A stretch of 47,573 nt of DNA, taken from NCBI GenBank assembly GCA_031296755.1, contig JAUMMZ010000027.1, positions 1-47,573 on the forward strand. The letters are read 5' to 3'. The notes beneath the pieces were generated by a model, which saw only the letters and a program-made list of their open reading frames with translations, was not told the DNA's origin and did not search any database. The position numbers and the translations under genes were made by a program. Below, piece after piece: positions 32,843 through 42,334 of the stretch; positions within the stretch are counted from its first letter, which is position 1, and the number at the start of each line of letters is the position of its first letter. This stretch comes from Collinsella sp. (GTDB lineage: Bacteria; Actinomycetota; Coriobacteriia; Coriobacteriales; Coriobacteriaceae).

Positions 32843-35620
32843 CTACCCACGGTGACGGGCGCGGCTGTACGGCGTATCCACCATGGGCAGATCCGGACGC
32901 AGCTTGCCGTCAAATGCGCGATAGGCGTTCTGTACGGCGGGCGCCGTGGGAATCGTTGCGATCTCGCCGATGCCCTTGCCGCCGTATGCCACGGGCAACA
33001 GCTCGTCCTTCTCCACGTAGATGGCGTGGATATCCGGAATCTCGGGCGCACGGAACAGCCCGAGCGTGCCGTACCTTGCCTGGGGCACGCAGTCCTTGAG
33101 CGGCCAGTCCTCGGTAAGCGCATAGCCCATACCCATAAGCACACCGCCTTCGATCTGACCCTGGATGGAGATGGGGTTGACCACCTTGCCGGAATCGTGC
33201 GCGGCATAGACCTCGCTCACGCGACCGTCATCGTCCAGAATGACCACATGCGTGGCAAAGCCGTAGCAGATGTGGCTCTTGGGATTGGGAACGTCGGCGC
33301 CCAGCTTGTCGGTCGGCTCCAGGTACACGTAGCCAAACTCGCATCCCTCGAGCGCCTTGATGGCGGCCGCGGGATCCTGAGGATGCATACCCTGGCCGGC
33401 GACGAGCTCCTGCGTGTGCAGCTGATAGGCGCGACCGTCGTCGTACTCGATCTTGACGCCGTCGCCATGCGCATTCACGGGAGCGGCGGGCGCAGACTTG
33501 CCGGCCTCGATATCAAGCATGGCATCGCGCAGCAGGAAGGCGGCACCGCGCACGGCCTCGCCGGTCACGACCGTCTGACGCGAGCCAGACGTGGTGCCGG
33601 AGTCGGGAGCGTTCTCGGTGGAGCACTCGCCGTTGGCAATGCAGCGAAGCGGCAGGCCGCATGCCTCGGCAACGTCCTGCAAAAAGACGGTGTTGCAGCC
33701 CTGGCCGATGTCGGACGTGGCGGCATAGACCACAGCCACGCCGTCCTCGATGCGAATCTTGCAGCGGCCGGCATCGGGCAGGCCCACGCCCACGCCGGCG
33801 TTCTTCATGGCACAGGCGATACCGGCGTGTCCGGGATGCGCATAGTAGGCATCCTTGACCTCGAGCAGCGTCTCTTTAAGCGCCGTGGAGCAGTCGGCAA
33901 TCTGGCCGTTGGGCAAAACCTCGCCCGGCTCGATGGCGTTACGGTAGCGGATCTCCCACGGATCCAGGCCGACCTTCTCTGCCAGCAAGTCGATCAGGCT
34001 CTCGAGCGCAAACTCGGACTGGCAAACGCCAAAGCCGCGGTACGCGCCGGCGGGTGGGTTATTGGTGTAGTAGCCAAAGCCGCGAATGTCGGTGTTCTGG
34101 TACTTGTAGGGGCCGACGGCGTGCGTGCAGGCGCGCTCGAGCACCGGGCCGCACAGCGACGCGTAGGCGCCGGTATCAAAGTTGATCTCGCAATCCAGGC
34201 CGGTAAAGTTGCCCTCGGCGTCGCAGCCCAGCGTAAAGGTGCCGTCCATGGCGTGGCGCTTGGGATGGAACGCGAGCGACTCGGCACGCGTGAGCTTGCA
34301 CTTCACAGGACGCTGGAACTTATAGGCAGCAAGCGCGGCCAGGTGCTGGATGGACACGTCCTCCTTGCCGCCAAAGCCGCCGCCCACGAGCATGGTCTCG
34401 ACGACCACGCGCTCGGGCTCGTTGTCCCAGCCAAACATGTGGGCACACTCTTTGCGCGTGTCGTAGGCACCCTGGTCGGTCGACTGCACCTTGACGCCGT
34501 TCTTATAAGGGAAGGCAACGGCGCACTCGGGCTCCAAGAAGGCATGCTCGGTAAAGGGCGTGGTAAAGCGCTGCGTCACGGTGAACGCGCTCTCCGCCAG
34601 CGCCTTGGCGGCGTCGCCGCGCGTCACATGGCGGCTCTGGCACACGTTGTCCTTGAGCTCCACCGTGTTGCCAAAGGCAAAGAAGCTGTCGTGCAGGCGC
34701 GGGGCGTCGGCAGCCCTGGCCTCGGCGATGTTACGCACGGGCTCCAGAGGCTCGTAATCGATCTTTACGAGCTTCTTGGCCTTCTCGAGCGTCGCTTCGT
34801 CCTCGGCGACCACCAACACGATGGCGTCACCCACACAGCGGGTGATATCGCCCGCCGCAATCATGACGTCCCAGTCCTGGATAAGGTGGCCGACCTGGTT
34901 GACCGGCACGTCCTCGGCGCGCAGGATGCCCACCACGCCGGGCAGGGCCTCGGCCTTGGAGGTGTCGATGGAGAGCACACGGGCGCGCGGATACTTGGAG
35001 CGCACGGCGCTGGCATAGGTCAGGCCCGGTTGATCGAGCCCGTCGATGTCGTCGGGGTACTTGCCCTCACCGAGCACCTTCTTGCGCACGTCGATACGGA
35101 AAGCGCGCTTGCCCACGCCGTAGTCATCGCCGCGCTCCAGGTCCTCGTCGATCTGCTTTTCGCCGCGGAGCACCGCAGCGGCCAGCGAGATGCCCTCGAT
35201 AATCTTTTTGTAGCCGGTGCAGCGGCAGACGTTACCGCGAATGGCGTACTTGATCTGCTCCTCGGTGGGCTCGGGGTCCTCGGCGATGAGCGCTGCACCC
35301 GCCATGACCATGCCGGGAATGCAAAAGCCGCACTGCACGGCGCCCACGGCGCCAAAGGCGTACACAAAGGCCTCGCGCACGTCCTCGGGCAGGCCCTCGA
35401 CGGTCACGATGTTACGACCGGCGGCAAGAGCGGTGGTCAGCACGCACGCCTTGACGGCCGCACCGTCCACATGGATGGTGCAGGTACCGCAAGCACCTTC
35501 GGAGCAGCCGTCCTTGGCGGAATGGATATGCAGGTCGTCGCGCAGGTAGCGCAGCAGCGGTTTATTCTCCGTCGTCGTGCGCTCGACGCCGTTAACGGTA
35601 AAAGTGAATTCCTGTGCCAT
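32843..35620 (-). CDS. xdhD: Selenium-dependent xanthine dehydrogenase-type hydroxylase (XdhD-like), fused FeS and Mo domains
   Basis: A 925-residue molybdenum hydroxylase. The N-terminal plant-type [2Fe-2S] domain has C39, C44, C47 and C59; the second [2Fe-2S] domain has C97, C100, C132 and C134. The rest is the aldehyde oxidase/xanthine dehydrogenase Mo domain, with VGGGFGGKEDVSIQ and PPAGAYRGFGVCQSEFALES. No FAD domain is present between them and no separate FAD subunit (ygfM) is nearby, so electrons probably pass to the adjacent ferredoxin. It oxidises a purine such as hypoxanthine or xanthine, or reduces urate. The yqeB and yqeC genes imply a labile selenium ligand. GAAAGGAA precedes the ATG. 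Confidence 0.88.
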   Translation of the reverse strand: MAQEFTFTVNGVERTTTENKPLLRYLRDDLHIHSAKDGCSEGACGTCTIHVDGAAVKACVLTTALAAGRNIVTVEGLPEDVREAFVYAFGAVGAVQCGFCIPGMVMAGAALIAEDPEPTEEQIKYAIRGNVCRCTGYKKIIEGISLAAAVLRGEKQIDEDLERGDDYGVGKRAFRIDVRKKVLGEGKYPDDIDGLDQPGLTYASAVRSKYPRARVLSIDTSKAEALPGVVGILRAEDVPVNQVGHLIQDWDVMIAAGDITRCVGDAIVLVVAEDEATLEKAKKLVKIDYEPLEPVRNIAEARAADAPRLHDSFFAFGNTVELKDNVCQSRHVTRGDAAKALAESAFTVTQRFTTPFTEHAFLEPECAVAFPYKNGVKVQSTDQGAYDTRKECAHMFGWDNEPERVVVETMLVGGGFGGKEDVSIQHLAALAAYKFQRPVKCKLTRAESLAFHPKRHAMDGTFTLGCDAEGNFTGLDCEINFDTGAYASLCGPVLERACTHAVGPYKYQNTDIRGFGYYTNNPPAGAYRGFGVCQSEFALESLIDLLAEKVGLDPWEIRYRNAIEPGEVLPNGQIADCSTALKETLLEVKDAYYAHPGHAGIACAMKNAGVGVGLPDAGRCKIRIEDGVAVVYAATSDIGQGCNTVFLQDVAEACGLPLRCIANGECSTENAPDSGTTSGSRQTVVTGEAVRGAAFLLRDAMLDIEAGKSAPAAPVNAHGDGVKIEYDDGRAYQLHTQELVAGQGMHPQDPAAAIKALEGCEFGYVYLEPTDKLGADVPNPKSHICYGFATHVVILDDDGRVSEVYAAHDSGKVVNPISIQGQIEGGVLMGMGYALTEDWPLKDCVPQARYGTLGLFRAPEIPDIHAIYVEKDELLPVAYGGKGIGEIATIPTAPAVQNAYRAFDGKLRPDLPMVDTPYSRARHRG

Positions 35621-35632
35621 GGTGATTCCTTT

Positions 35633-36112
35633 CTACACGCCGGCGGCGATGCCGGTGCGGTCGTGGATGGCGCCATGCGGACAGACGACGGCGCACATGC
35701 CGCACGACAGGCAGTCCACGCCGTCGATATGGGCGCAGTTGTCCTCGATGCGGATAGCGCCGGCAGGGCACTTTTTGGCGCACATGCCGCAACCGATGCA
35801 GCTGGTGTCGCAGATCTTGCGCGCAATGGCGCCCTTATCGGTGTTGTTGCAGCGCACCAGGATGTTCTGGTAGCCGGGAACGAAGGCAATCACGCGCTGC
35901 GGGCACGCCATGCCGCACAGGCCACAGCCCGTGCACTTGGAGCGGTCCACACGGGCGACGCCGTCGACCAGCGCGATGGCACCGTGGGGGCAAGCCGTGA
36001 CGCAGGCGTCACAGCCAATGCAGCCTTCGCTGCAGCGGGCGTCGCCGCCTGCGGAGGCGCAACCACTTCCGCAGGCAACGTAAGCCACGTGATGTTGAAT
36101 GGATTTGGCCAT
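35633..36112 (-). CDS. Polyferredoxin with four [4Fe-4S] motifs
   Basis: A 159-residue protein with four CxxCxxC-x3-CP motifs: CIGCDACVTACP, CTGCGLCGMACP, CIGCGMCAKKCP and CLSCGMCAVVCP. An extra Cys group (ACGSGCASAG) lies at the N-terminus. The layout suggests an RnfB-like or HdrA-like electron shuttle with up to four clusters. It lies 12 bases after ygfK and 12 bases before xdhD, so it is probably the electron carrier between them. Confidence 0.87.
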   Translation of the reverse strand: MAKSIQHHVAYVACGSGCASAGGDARCSEGCIGCDACVTACPHGAIALVDGVARVDRSKCTGCGLCGMACPQRVIAFVPGYQNILVRCNNTDKGAIARKICDTSCIGCGMCAKKCPAGAIRIEDNCAHIDGVDCLSCGMCAVVCPHGAIHDRTGIAAGV

Positions 36113-36123
36113 AAGAGACTCGC

Positions 36124-39123
36124 CTATTTCTTAAGAAGGTACGAATAGTTGTCGCGCACGGCCCTGATGGTCAGGCGGACGGCCTCGGGCAGACCGGTGT
36201 TGACGGCATCGACCGAGACGGTGCGGACCGTACCGGCGACGCGGACCTTAAAGTGGTCCTCGTCCACGGCCAGGAAGCCCTCGTTCTCGGAGTTCTCCAT
36301 GTCCTGCTCGCTCCAGAACAGGGTGAGCTTGTCCTTATAGGGACGACCCTCCTGGTAGGGGCAGAACACGGCGCAGTTGCCGCACTCGTTGCACATGCCG
36401 TCGACATGGACGACCTGATGCTTGGCCAGGCCTGGCACCTTAATTGCCACGTTGGCGCGGTTGGGGCACACGTCGCAGCAGACCTCGCACACAGAGCCGC
36501 AGCCCAGGCAACGGGTCTTGGTGCAGTTGCGCTTGTCGCGGCAGAGCGTACCCTTGCGCTCGTAGCAGGTGTCCTCGCGGCCGGCCTGCTCGTTGCAGTC
36601 GGCGTACTTGTTAAAGTCCACGCCGGCGATGGCGCGAGCGACCTCGGCGGCGTCGGAAATAGCCTCGACCACGGTGGCAGGACCGCGACGGCAGTCGCCC
36701 GCAGCCCAGACACCCTCGACACCGGTGGAGGTGGCGGCAAGACGGCCACGACGGTCGTGCTCGACGCCCGCGGCATCATACAGGCTGGCATCGATACCCT
36801 CACCCACGGCGCAGATCACCGTGGTGGCGGGAAGCTCAACGGTCTCGCCCGTGGCAACGGGGCTGCGACGGCCGCTTGCATCCGGCTCGCCAAGCTCCAT
36901 AACATCGCAGGTCAGCACGGCGCCGTTGAGTGCCTTGGGAGCCAGCAGCTCGCAGAACTCAACGCCGTCGGCAAGAGCAAGATCAAGCTCTTCCTCGTCG
37001 GCGGGCATCTGCTTCTTGGTGCGGCGATACACCAGGCGCACGTTCTTCACACCAGCCAGGCGCTTGGCCACGCGGGCCGCATCCATGGCGGTGTTGCCGG
37101 CGCCGATGACCACGACGTCCTCGCCCAGCTCGAGCTTCTCGCCCTTCTTGGCGGCCTCGAGGAACTCCAGCACGTCGAGCTCGGCGCCCTCGCCCAAGCC
37201 CGCAGAACCAGGCATCCAGGCGCCGGTGGCCACGACAACATCGGTAAAGTCCTGGGCCTTGAGCTCATCAATGGACTCCACGCGGGCGTTGAGCTGCACC
37301 TTGGCGCCAAAGGCCAGGCAGAGCTCGGCATCGTGGGAGATATCGTCGCTGGCGATACGGAACTCGGGGATCACGTGACGGACCACGCCGCCGAGCGAGT
37401 CGCGGGCCTCAAAGATGGTGACGGGCACGCCGGCGCGCGTCAGGAAGAATGCCGTCGCCAGACCGGCCGGGCCGCCGCCGATAACGGCAACGTTGCGCTC
37501 GCCGTCGTTGACGATGGCCTGGGCGCGCAGCTTGGGCAGCACGGCGGTCATGGCCTCGCGGGCGGCCTTGAGCTTGCTGGCGCGAATCTGGGCGCCCTCG
37601 GGCTCGTAGAACGCGCGCTCGCAGGCACGGCCGCAGGGATGCGGGCAGATGGTGCCGGTAATGAACGGCAGGGCGTTGCGCTCGATGATGATGTTGAGCG
37701 CGTCCTCGTAGCGGCCCTCGTCCACAGCCGCCAAGTAGGCGGGAATATCCTGCTGAATGGGGCAGCTCGTACGGCACGGCGTGGTAAAGCAGTCGGAAAG
37801 CGGGCTCTTGCCGGCGACCTTGCGGTCGGGCAGCGGACGCAGCGGCTTTTTGTAGAGCGGGTTGGTAAGCGAATCGGTCTGGATCGCGGTCACGGCCTCG
37901 AGCGAGACGCCCGCGAACGGCTTGCCATCCAGGTCGGTAAACTCGCCAGCCATCTGGCTAAAGCGCTCGTAGCCACCGGGCTTGAGCACGTCGGTCGCCA
38001 GGGTAACGGGCCAAATGCCGGCATCGTACAGGGCGCGGATATTGTAGACCGTGGCACCACCGGAGTAGCTGATGCGCAGCTTGCCATCGAACTGCTCGGT
38101 AATGCGACGGGCGGCCTCAATGGTCAGCGAGAACAGCGAACGGCCCGACATGTACATCTCGGTGGAGGGCAGCTCGTTTCTCGTCACGTCGACGGGGAAG
38201 GTGTTGGTGAGCTTGACGCCAAACTCCAGCCCGCGCTCGGCACACAGGGCAATCAGGCGCTCGAACATAGGCACGGCATCGACCCACTGCAGGTCCTCGC
38301 GGAAGTGCGTATCGTCGAAGACGATGTAATCAAAGCCCAGCTCGTTCAGACGCTGGCGGGCAAACTCATAGCCCAGCAGCGTGGGGTTGCACTTGATGTA
38401 GGTGTTGAGGCCCTTCTCGGTGATCAGATAGGTCGCGATGCGCTCGATCTCCGCCGGCGGGCAGCCGTGCAGGGTAGACTCGGTGATGGAGTTGGACACG
38501 CGCGCCGGGATGGACTCGACAAATGCGGCATCGACATGCTCAAACTTGTCCAGGTTGGCGAGCGCCCATGTGCGGCACTCGTTCCAGACGTCGGAGCCGC
38601 TGGCGTCCTTCATACCCTCGATGTAGGCGTCGACCTTGGGGCTCTTGATGCCCTCCAGGTCATAACCCACGGACATGTTGAAGACAAAACCGTCCGGGCT
38701 TCCCAGGCCGTACTCGCGAGCGATGAGGTGGCAGGCGAACCATGCCTTCACGTACTCGGCAAAGGCCTGCGGAACCTCGAGCTCGGTCGACCACTCACAG
38801 TTGTAGCACTCGTCCTGCGCCACGATGCAGGGCTTGTTCACACACTTGGAGAGCTCCTCGCCGTCCATAACCTGGACGGTCTTGAGCTCAAAGAAGCGGG
38901 AACCGGCCACATAAGAGGCCACGATGTTCTGGGCCAGCTGCGTATTGGGACCGGCGGCCGGGCCAAACGGAGTCTCGATGCGCTCGTCAAAAATGGGAAG
39001 CGCGCCCTCCTGGTTGGTCGTGACCATCTTGCGCACGCCAAAGACGGCGCCCTGAGTCTTGTGCTCCTCGATGATCCAGTTCATCAGCTGCGAAAACGGG
39101 ATCGGCCTCATGATGTCGCTCAT
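36124..39123 (-). CDS. ygfK: YgfK, putative FAD/NAD(P)-linked oxidoreductase (selenate reductase-type subunit)
   Basis: A 999-residue protein. The N-terminal 450 residues form a dihydroorotate dehydrogenase-like barrel. CRTSCPIQQDIPAYLAAVDE starts a GltD-type FeS domain; VAVIGGGPAGLATAFFLTRA binds FAD and VVVIGAGNTAMDAARVAKRL binds NAD(P). The C-terminus has CLGCGSVCEVCCDVCPNRAN and CNECGNCAVFCPYQEG, two [4Fe-4S] ferredoxin motifs. E. coli YgfK was linked to selenate reduction, but its presence in urate clusters suggests it feeds or takes electrons for purine chemistry. The ATG at 39123 follows AGAGGAG; an upstream start would add 16 residues. Confidence 0.92.
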   Translation of the reverse strand: MSDIMRPIPFSQLMNWIIEEHKTQGAVFGVRKMVTTNQEGALPIFDERIETPFGPAAGPNTQLAQNIVASYVAGSRFFELKTVQVMDGEELSKCVNKPCIVAQDECYNCEWSTELEVPQAFAEYVKAWFACHLIAREYGLGSPDGFVFNMSVGYDLEGIKSPKVDAYIEGMKDASGSDVWNECRTWALANLDKFEHVDAAFVESIPARVSNSITESTLHGCPPAEIERIATYLITEKGLNTYIKCNPTLLGYEFARQRLNELGFDYIVFDDTHFREDLQWVDAVPMFERLIALCAERGLEFGVKLTNTFPVDVTRNELPSTEMYMSGRSLFSLTIEAARRITEQFDGKLRISYSGGATVYNIRALYDAGIWPVTLATDVLKPGGYERFSQMAGEFTDLDGKPFAGVSLEAVTAIQTDSLTNPLYKKPLRPLPDRKVAGKSPLSDCFTTPCRTSCPIQQDIPAYLAAVDEGRYEDALNIIIERNALPFITGTICPHPCGRACERAFYEPEGAQIRASKLKAAREAMTAVLPKLRAQAIVNDGERNVAVIGGGPAGLATAFFLTRAGVPVTIFEARDSLGGVVRHVIPEFRIASDDISHDAELCLAFGAKVQLNARVESIDELKAQDFTDVVVATGAWMPGSAGLGEGAELDVLEFLEAAKKGEKLELGEDVVVIGAGNTAMDAARVAKRLAGVKNVRLVYRRTKKQMPADEEELDLALADGVEFCELLAPKALNGAVLTCDVMELGEPDASGRRSPVATGETVELPATTVICAVGEGIDASLYDAAGVEHDRRGRLAATSTGVEGVWAAGDCRRGPATVVEAISDAAEVARAIAGVDFNKYADCNEQAGREDTCYERKGTLCRDKRNCTKTRCLGCGSVCEVCCDVCPNRANVAIKVPGLAKHQVVHVDGMCNECGNCAVFCPYQEGRPYKDKLTLFWSEQDMENSENEGFLAVDEDHFKVRVAGTVRTVSVDAVNTGLPEAVRLTIRAVRDNYSYLLKK

Positions 39124-39272
39124 AGTGAGCTCCTCTCTGTAACGCCCGGCGAGACCGCGCGGCGGGCGCAAATACGGTGTAGCGCTAGCACAGCGCCGGC
39201 GACCCCGCGGAGGCCGCCTATACGCGCGTCAGATGCGGCGAAACATCCGGCGCGCGTGAATCTACTTGTGAA
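39124..39272. other. Long intercistronic gap between ssnA and ygfK
   Basis: A 149-base, very GC-rich spacer with several short inverted repeats (GCGCGGCGGGCGC, GCGCTAGC) and no reading frame of note. ygfK, the ferredoxin and xdhD may thus be partly uncoupled from ssnA. Confidence 0.3.
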
Positions 39273-40628
39273 TTAGTAGGTGCGATCGTTGAGCGTGCTC
39301 CAGAGCTTCTTGGACTCAGCCATGGTCCACGCGTTGATCTTTTCCTCGTCAATGCCAACGAACTCGCGATCCTTGTACAGAACCTTGCCGTTGATGATGG
39401 TGGTACGGCAGTTTTTGCCCATCATGCCAAAGAGCATGTGGCCGTCGATGTTCTCCTCGCTCAGCGGCGTAAAGGGCTTGTAGTCCATAACGATGACGTC
39501 GGCAGCGGCGCCGGCCTCGAGCACACCGAGCTTGCGATCGAAGTACTTGCTGGCCATCTTGGCGTTGTTCTCGAACAGCATGGTCATAGCCTCGCACCAG
39601 CCCACGTTGGGCATGGCGGCATTGTGGCGCTGAATGATCAGGAAGACCTTGAGGCTCTCGAGCATATCGTGGGTGTAGGCGTCGGTGCCCATGCACACGG
39701 GGATGCCGCGGCGGAAGAACTCGAGCACGGGGGCGCAGCCCACGGCGTTGCCCATATTGGATTCGGGGTTGTTGACGAGCCAGGTGCCGGACTCCTTGAC
39801 GATATCCATCTCGGCAGGCGTCACGTGGATGCAGTGGCCGAGCATGGTGTCGGGACCCAGCAGGTTGTGCTGCAGCAGGCGCTCGACGGGGCTGATACCA
39901 CCGCGGTTGAGGCGGGAATCCCACACGTCGTTCATGCCCTCGCACACGTGGATGTGGAAGCCGGTCAGGCCGTTGTTGGCCTCGGCCATCTTATCCATGG
40001 TCTCGTCCGACAGCGTAAAGGTAGCATGTCCGCCAAACATGGCGGCGATCATGTGGTTGTCGTTATCGCGACGCTCTTTGGCGGCCCACTGGGCAAATTC
40101 GGCGTTCTCGGCAATGGCCTGGTCGCATTTTTCCTGGCCACGGCGATCGGAGACCTCGTAGCACAGGCACGAACGCATGCCCAGCTCCTGAGCTGCATCC
40201 TTAATGGTAAAGAGGCTTCCCGGGATCTCGCAGAAGCTCGCATGGTGATCGAAAATCGTGGTGACGCCATCGCGGATAGAGTCCAAAATCGTGGCATAGG
40301 CGCTGGCCTTGGTGCCGTCGAGCGTCAGATTGTCGTCGATTTTCCACCACTGCTGCTCGAGATTCTCCAGGAAGTTGGTTGGGTTGCAGCCCTTAATGGC
40401 AAGGCCGCGGGCCAGACCCGAGTAGATGTGGGTGTGGCAGTTGATGAGTCCGGGCATGATGAGGTTGCCCCGGGCATCGACGTACTCGGCATCCGGGTAC
40501 TTGGCCTTGAGCTCGCGCTCGGGGCCCACTTCGACGATCGTATCTCCGTCAATGGCGACCGCACCGTTTGGAATGAACGGGGTCTGAGCGTTGCGGGTAA
40601 AGACGGAACCGTTAGCGACCAGAAGCAT
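39273..40628 (-). CDS. ssnA: SsnA-family aminohydrolase
   Basis: A 451-residue amidohydrolase. CHTHIYSGLARG gives H65 and H67 of the HxH motif; FDHHASF, HIHVCEG and GHCIHVT supply further metal or substrate His residues, and GTDAYTHD supplies the catalytic Asp. The family is close to guanine/atrazine-type deaminases and occurs in selenium-linked purine clusters. It probably deaminates an aminated purine or ring-opened product. The ATG at 40628 follows GAAGGGAG; an in-frame ATG six codons upstream was rejected. Confidence 0.92.
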   Translation of the reverse strand: MLLVANGSVFTRNAQTPFIPNGAVAIDGDTIVEVGPERELKAKYPDAEYVDARGNLIMPGLINCHTHIYSGLARGLAIKGCNPTNFLENLEQQWWKIDDNLTLDGTKASAYATILDSIRDGVTTIFDHHASFCEIPGSLFTIKDAAQELGMRSCLCYEVSDRRGQEKCDQAIAENAEFAQWAAKERRDNDNHMIAAMFGGHATFTLSDETMDKMAEANNGLTGFHIHVCEGMNDVWDSRLNRGGISPVERLLQHNLLGPDTMLGHCIHVTPAEMDIVKESGTWLVNNPESNMGNAVGCAPVLEFFRRGIPVCMGTDAYTHDMLESLKVFLIIQRHNAAMPNVGWCEAMTMLFENNAKMASKYFDRKLGVLEAGAAADVIVMDYKPFTPLSEENIDGHMLFGMMGKNCRTTIINGKVLYKDREFVGIDEEKINAWTMAESKKLWSTLNDRTY

Positions 40629-40778
40629 GGATGCTCCCTTCAACATCAGAGGCGGGGTTTGACACCTCTGACATGGCGGAGTGCGAAGCGCCGGCCTACA
40701 CCGGAAACGGGCCCTCTCCCGTCAACGCTTCACCAAAGGGACGAGCCCTTTGAAGTGCGGCTTGGCGCCGCATGGCGC

Positions 40779-40809
40779 CGGCGGACGAGGCGATGCGTCC
40801 GCCGGCGAA
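40779..40809. repeat. GC-rich hairpin between permease and ssnA
   Basis: CGCCGGCGGACG and CGTCCGCCGGCG form a perfect 12-bp stem with an eight-base loop. There is no U-run on the minus strand, so it may attenuate or process the transcript rather than end it. Confidence 0.5.
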
Positions 40810-40823
40810 TAGCACCGAATTGG

Positions 40824-42218
40824 TTACTTCTTGCTCTCGGGCAGGACCAGATTCACAGCGGCATCCTTGGCGGCATCGATGTGCTGAGCCACGACCGGCG
40901 TCTGCGGAAGGATCAGGTTGAGCACGATGGCCATGATGGCGGTGGGGGTTACGGCGTTGGAGCCGATGACGGTGGACACCCAGGTGGGCATGCCCTCGCC
41001 GGCAAGGCAACCGCTGGCCATCCAGATACCCAAGCCAAAGACAACGGAGGTGCCGACGATGGTGGTGGTGCGCTGCGTGAGGCCCTCGCGGGTGAACATG
41101 CGCACACCGTTCATGGTGATGGTGCCAAAGACGCCGACGGTCGCGCCGCCGATAACAGGCTGCGGGATGGCGGAGAGCACGGCAGAGAGCTGCGGGAACA
41201 GACCGGCGATGGCAAAGACGGCCGCGATGATCACAAAGACCCACTTGTTGACGACCTTGTTGGAGCAGATGATGCCCACGTTCTGGCCAAGGGCGCTGGT
41301 GGGAAGACCGCCCAGCAGGCCGCCGACCATAGAAGTGAGGCCCTGGGACACGATAGCGCCGGAAAGCTCGCGCTCGGTGGGCATACGGTCGATGGAGCCC
41401 AGGCAGGCGGCGGAGACGTCACCGATAACCTGGATGGCAACCATGGGGAACACGACGGCGAGGGTAATGCAGACCTCGGGATCAAACTCGAGCGCGTAGG
41501 GCATGAGCTTGGGAAGAGCGAAGACCTGAGCGGTGGCGACGCTGGAGAAGTCGATCATGCCAAAGGGGATCGAAACGATCATGCCAACGATCATGCCAAA
41601 GAACACGGATCCCAGCTTGAGCGTGCCCTTTCCAAAGTTGGCGAGCGCGAAGACGACGGCGAAGGTGATAAGAGCGACGCACCATGCCTGCGGGGTGCCC
41701 CACAACGGCGTGCCCATGCCACCGGCCATGTATTTGACGGCCGTGGGATAGAGAGAGACGCCAATGGAGAAGATGACCGTGCCGGTCACGACGGGCGGGA
41801 ACAGCCACTTAATCTTGCTGTAGGCCAGACCAAAGAGGACCGCGACGGCACCGCCAACGATCTCGCCGCCCAGCAGCGCGCCAAAACTAAAGCCCGAGGC
41901 GCCCATGGCCTGAAGGGCCGGCAGGAACGCGAACGAAACGCCCATGACGATGGGCAGGCCGCCGCCAATGCGACGGAAGGGAGCGAAGGCCTGAAGGGCC
42001 GTGTCGATCGCCGAAAGAATGAGTGCAACCTGAATGATGTCGGTGCTCTGCTGGCTATTAAAGCCGTAGACGCCGGCCATGATGACCGCCGGGGTAATGA
42101 TGCCGGCAAACGATGCCAGTACATGCTGAAGGGCACACGGGATCATTTCCTTAACGGGCGGCATGCCTTCGCGAGTGAACAGGGCTTCAGTGCCGTTCGT
42201 AACCGTCTCCTGGGTCAT
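40824..42218 (-). CDS. NCS2-family purine (xanthine/urate) permease
   Basis: A 464-residue membrane protein with about 12 to 14 hydrophobic segments. ALGQNVGIICSNKVVNKW contains the QNxG signature of nucleobase-ascorbate (NCS2) transporters, and MGVSFAFLPALQAMGASGF is another conserved segment. It imports xanthine or urate with a cation. The ATG at 42218 was preferred to a start 29 codons upstream, whose N-terminus would be basic and unlike the family. It heads the operon leading to ssnA, ygfK, ferredoxin and xdhD, and it is divergent from the second YheO-like regulator. Confidence 0.88.
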   Translation of the reverse strand: MTQETVTNGTEALFTREGMPPVKEMIPCALQHVLASFAGIITPAVIMAGVYGFNSQQSTDIIQVALILSAIDTALQAFAPFRRIGGGLPIVMGVSFAFLPALQAMGASGFSFGALLGGEIVGGAVAVLFGLAYSKIKWLFPPVVTGTVIFSIGVSLYPTAVKYMAGGMGTPLWGTPQAWCVALITFAVVFALANFGKGTLKLGSVFFGMIVGMIVSIPFGMIDFSSVATAQVFALPKLMPYALEFDPEVCITLAVVFPMVAIQVIGDVSAACLGSIDRMPTERELSGAIVSQGLTSMVGGLLGGLPTSALGQNVGIICSNKVVNKWVFVIIAAVFAIAGLFPQLSAVLSAIPQPVIGGATVGVFGTITMNGVRMFTREGLTQRTTTIVGTSVVFGLGIWMASGCLAGEGMPTWVSTVIGSNAVTPTAIMAIVLNLILPQTPVVAQHIDAAKDAAVNLVLPESKK

Positions 42219-42305
42219 TTGACCACCAATCCTCGAAATAGTTGTTTTCGCATCTAACGCTCTATTGTGACGCAGTGCGGGGTTGAGGTTGTGCCTTCGT
42301 TGCAT

Positions 42306-42334
42306 ATCGTATTAAAGATGATTCTCATTCTCAA
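42306..42334 (-). promoter_or_regulatory. Putative permease operon promoter
   Basis: On the minus strand TTGAGA (42329-42334) and TACGAT (42306-42311) are 17 bases apart, with five and four consensus matches. It lies about 90 bases upstream of the permease start. Confidence 0.55.
42319..42333 (-). promoter_or_regulatory. Fur-box-like sequence over the permease promoter
   Basis: TGAGAATGAGAATCA on the minus strand matches the 7-1-7 Fur consensus TGATAAT-N-ATTATCA at 11 of 14 arm positions. It overlaps the -35 and spacer, the place where a repressor would act. Confidence 0.35.

Noticed and set aside
32843..35620. Selenocysteine-encoded protein
   Set aside because: All genes end at ordinary stops and no in-frame TGA is needed. 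Selenium in these hydroxylases is a labile cofactor rather than selenocysteine.
32852..36148. A 1098-codon plus-strand frame opposite xdhD and the ferredoxin gene
   Set aside because: The minus-strand genes have clear catalytic and FeS motifs. The opposite frame has Gly/Val/His/Asp-rich, motif-free sequence.
36253..39276. A 1007-codon plus-strand frame opposite ygfK
   Set aside because: Antisense shadow of a gene with FAD, NAD and FeS motifs; no start signal.
39438..42257. A 939-codon plus-strand frame opposite ssnA and the permease
   Set aside because: Antisense shadow that crosses an intergenic region; composition is low-complexity and it crosses a strong hairpin.
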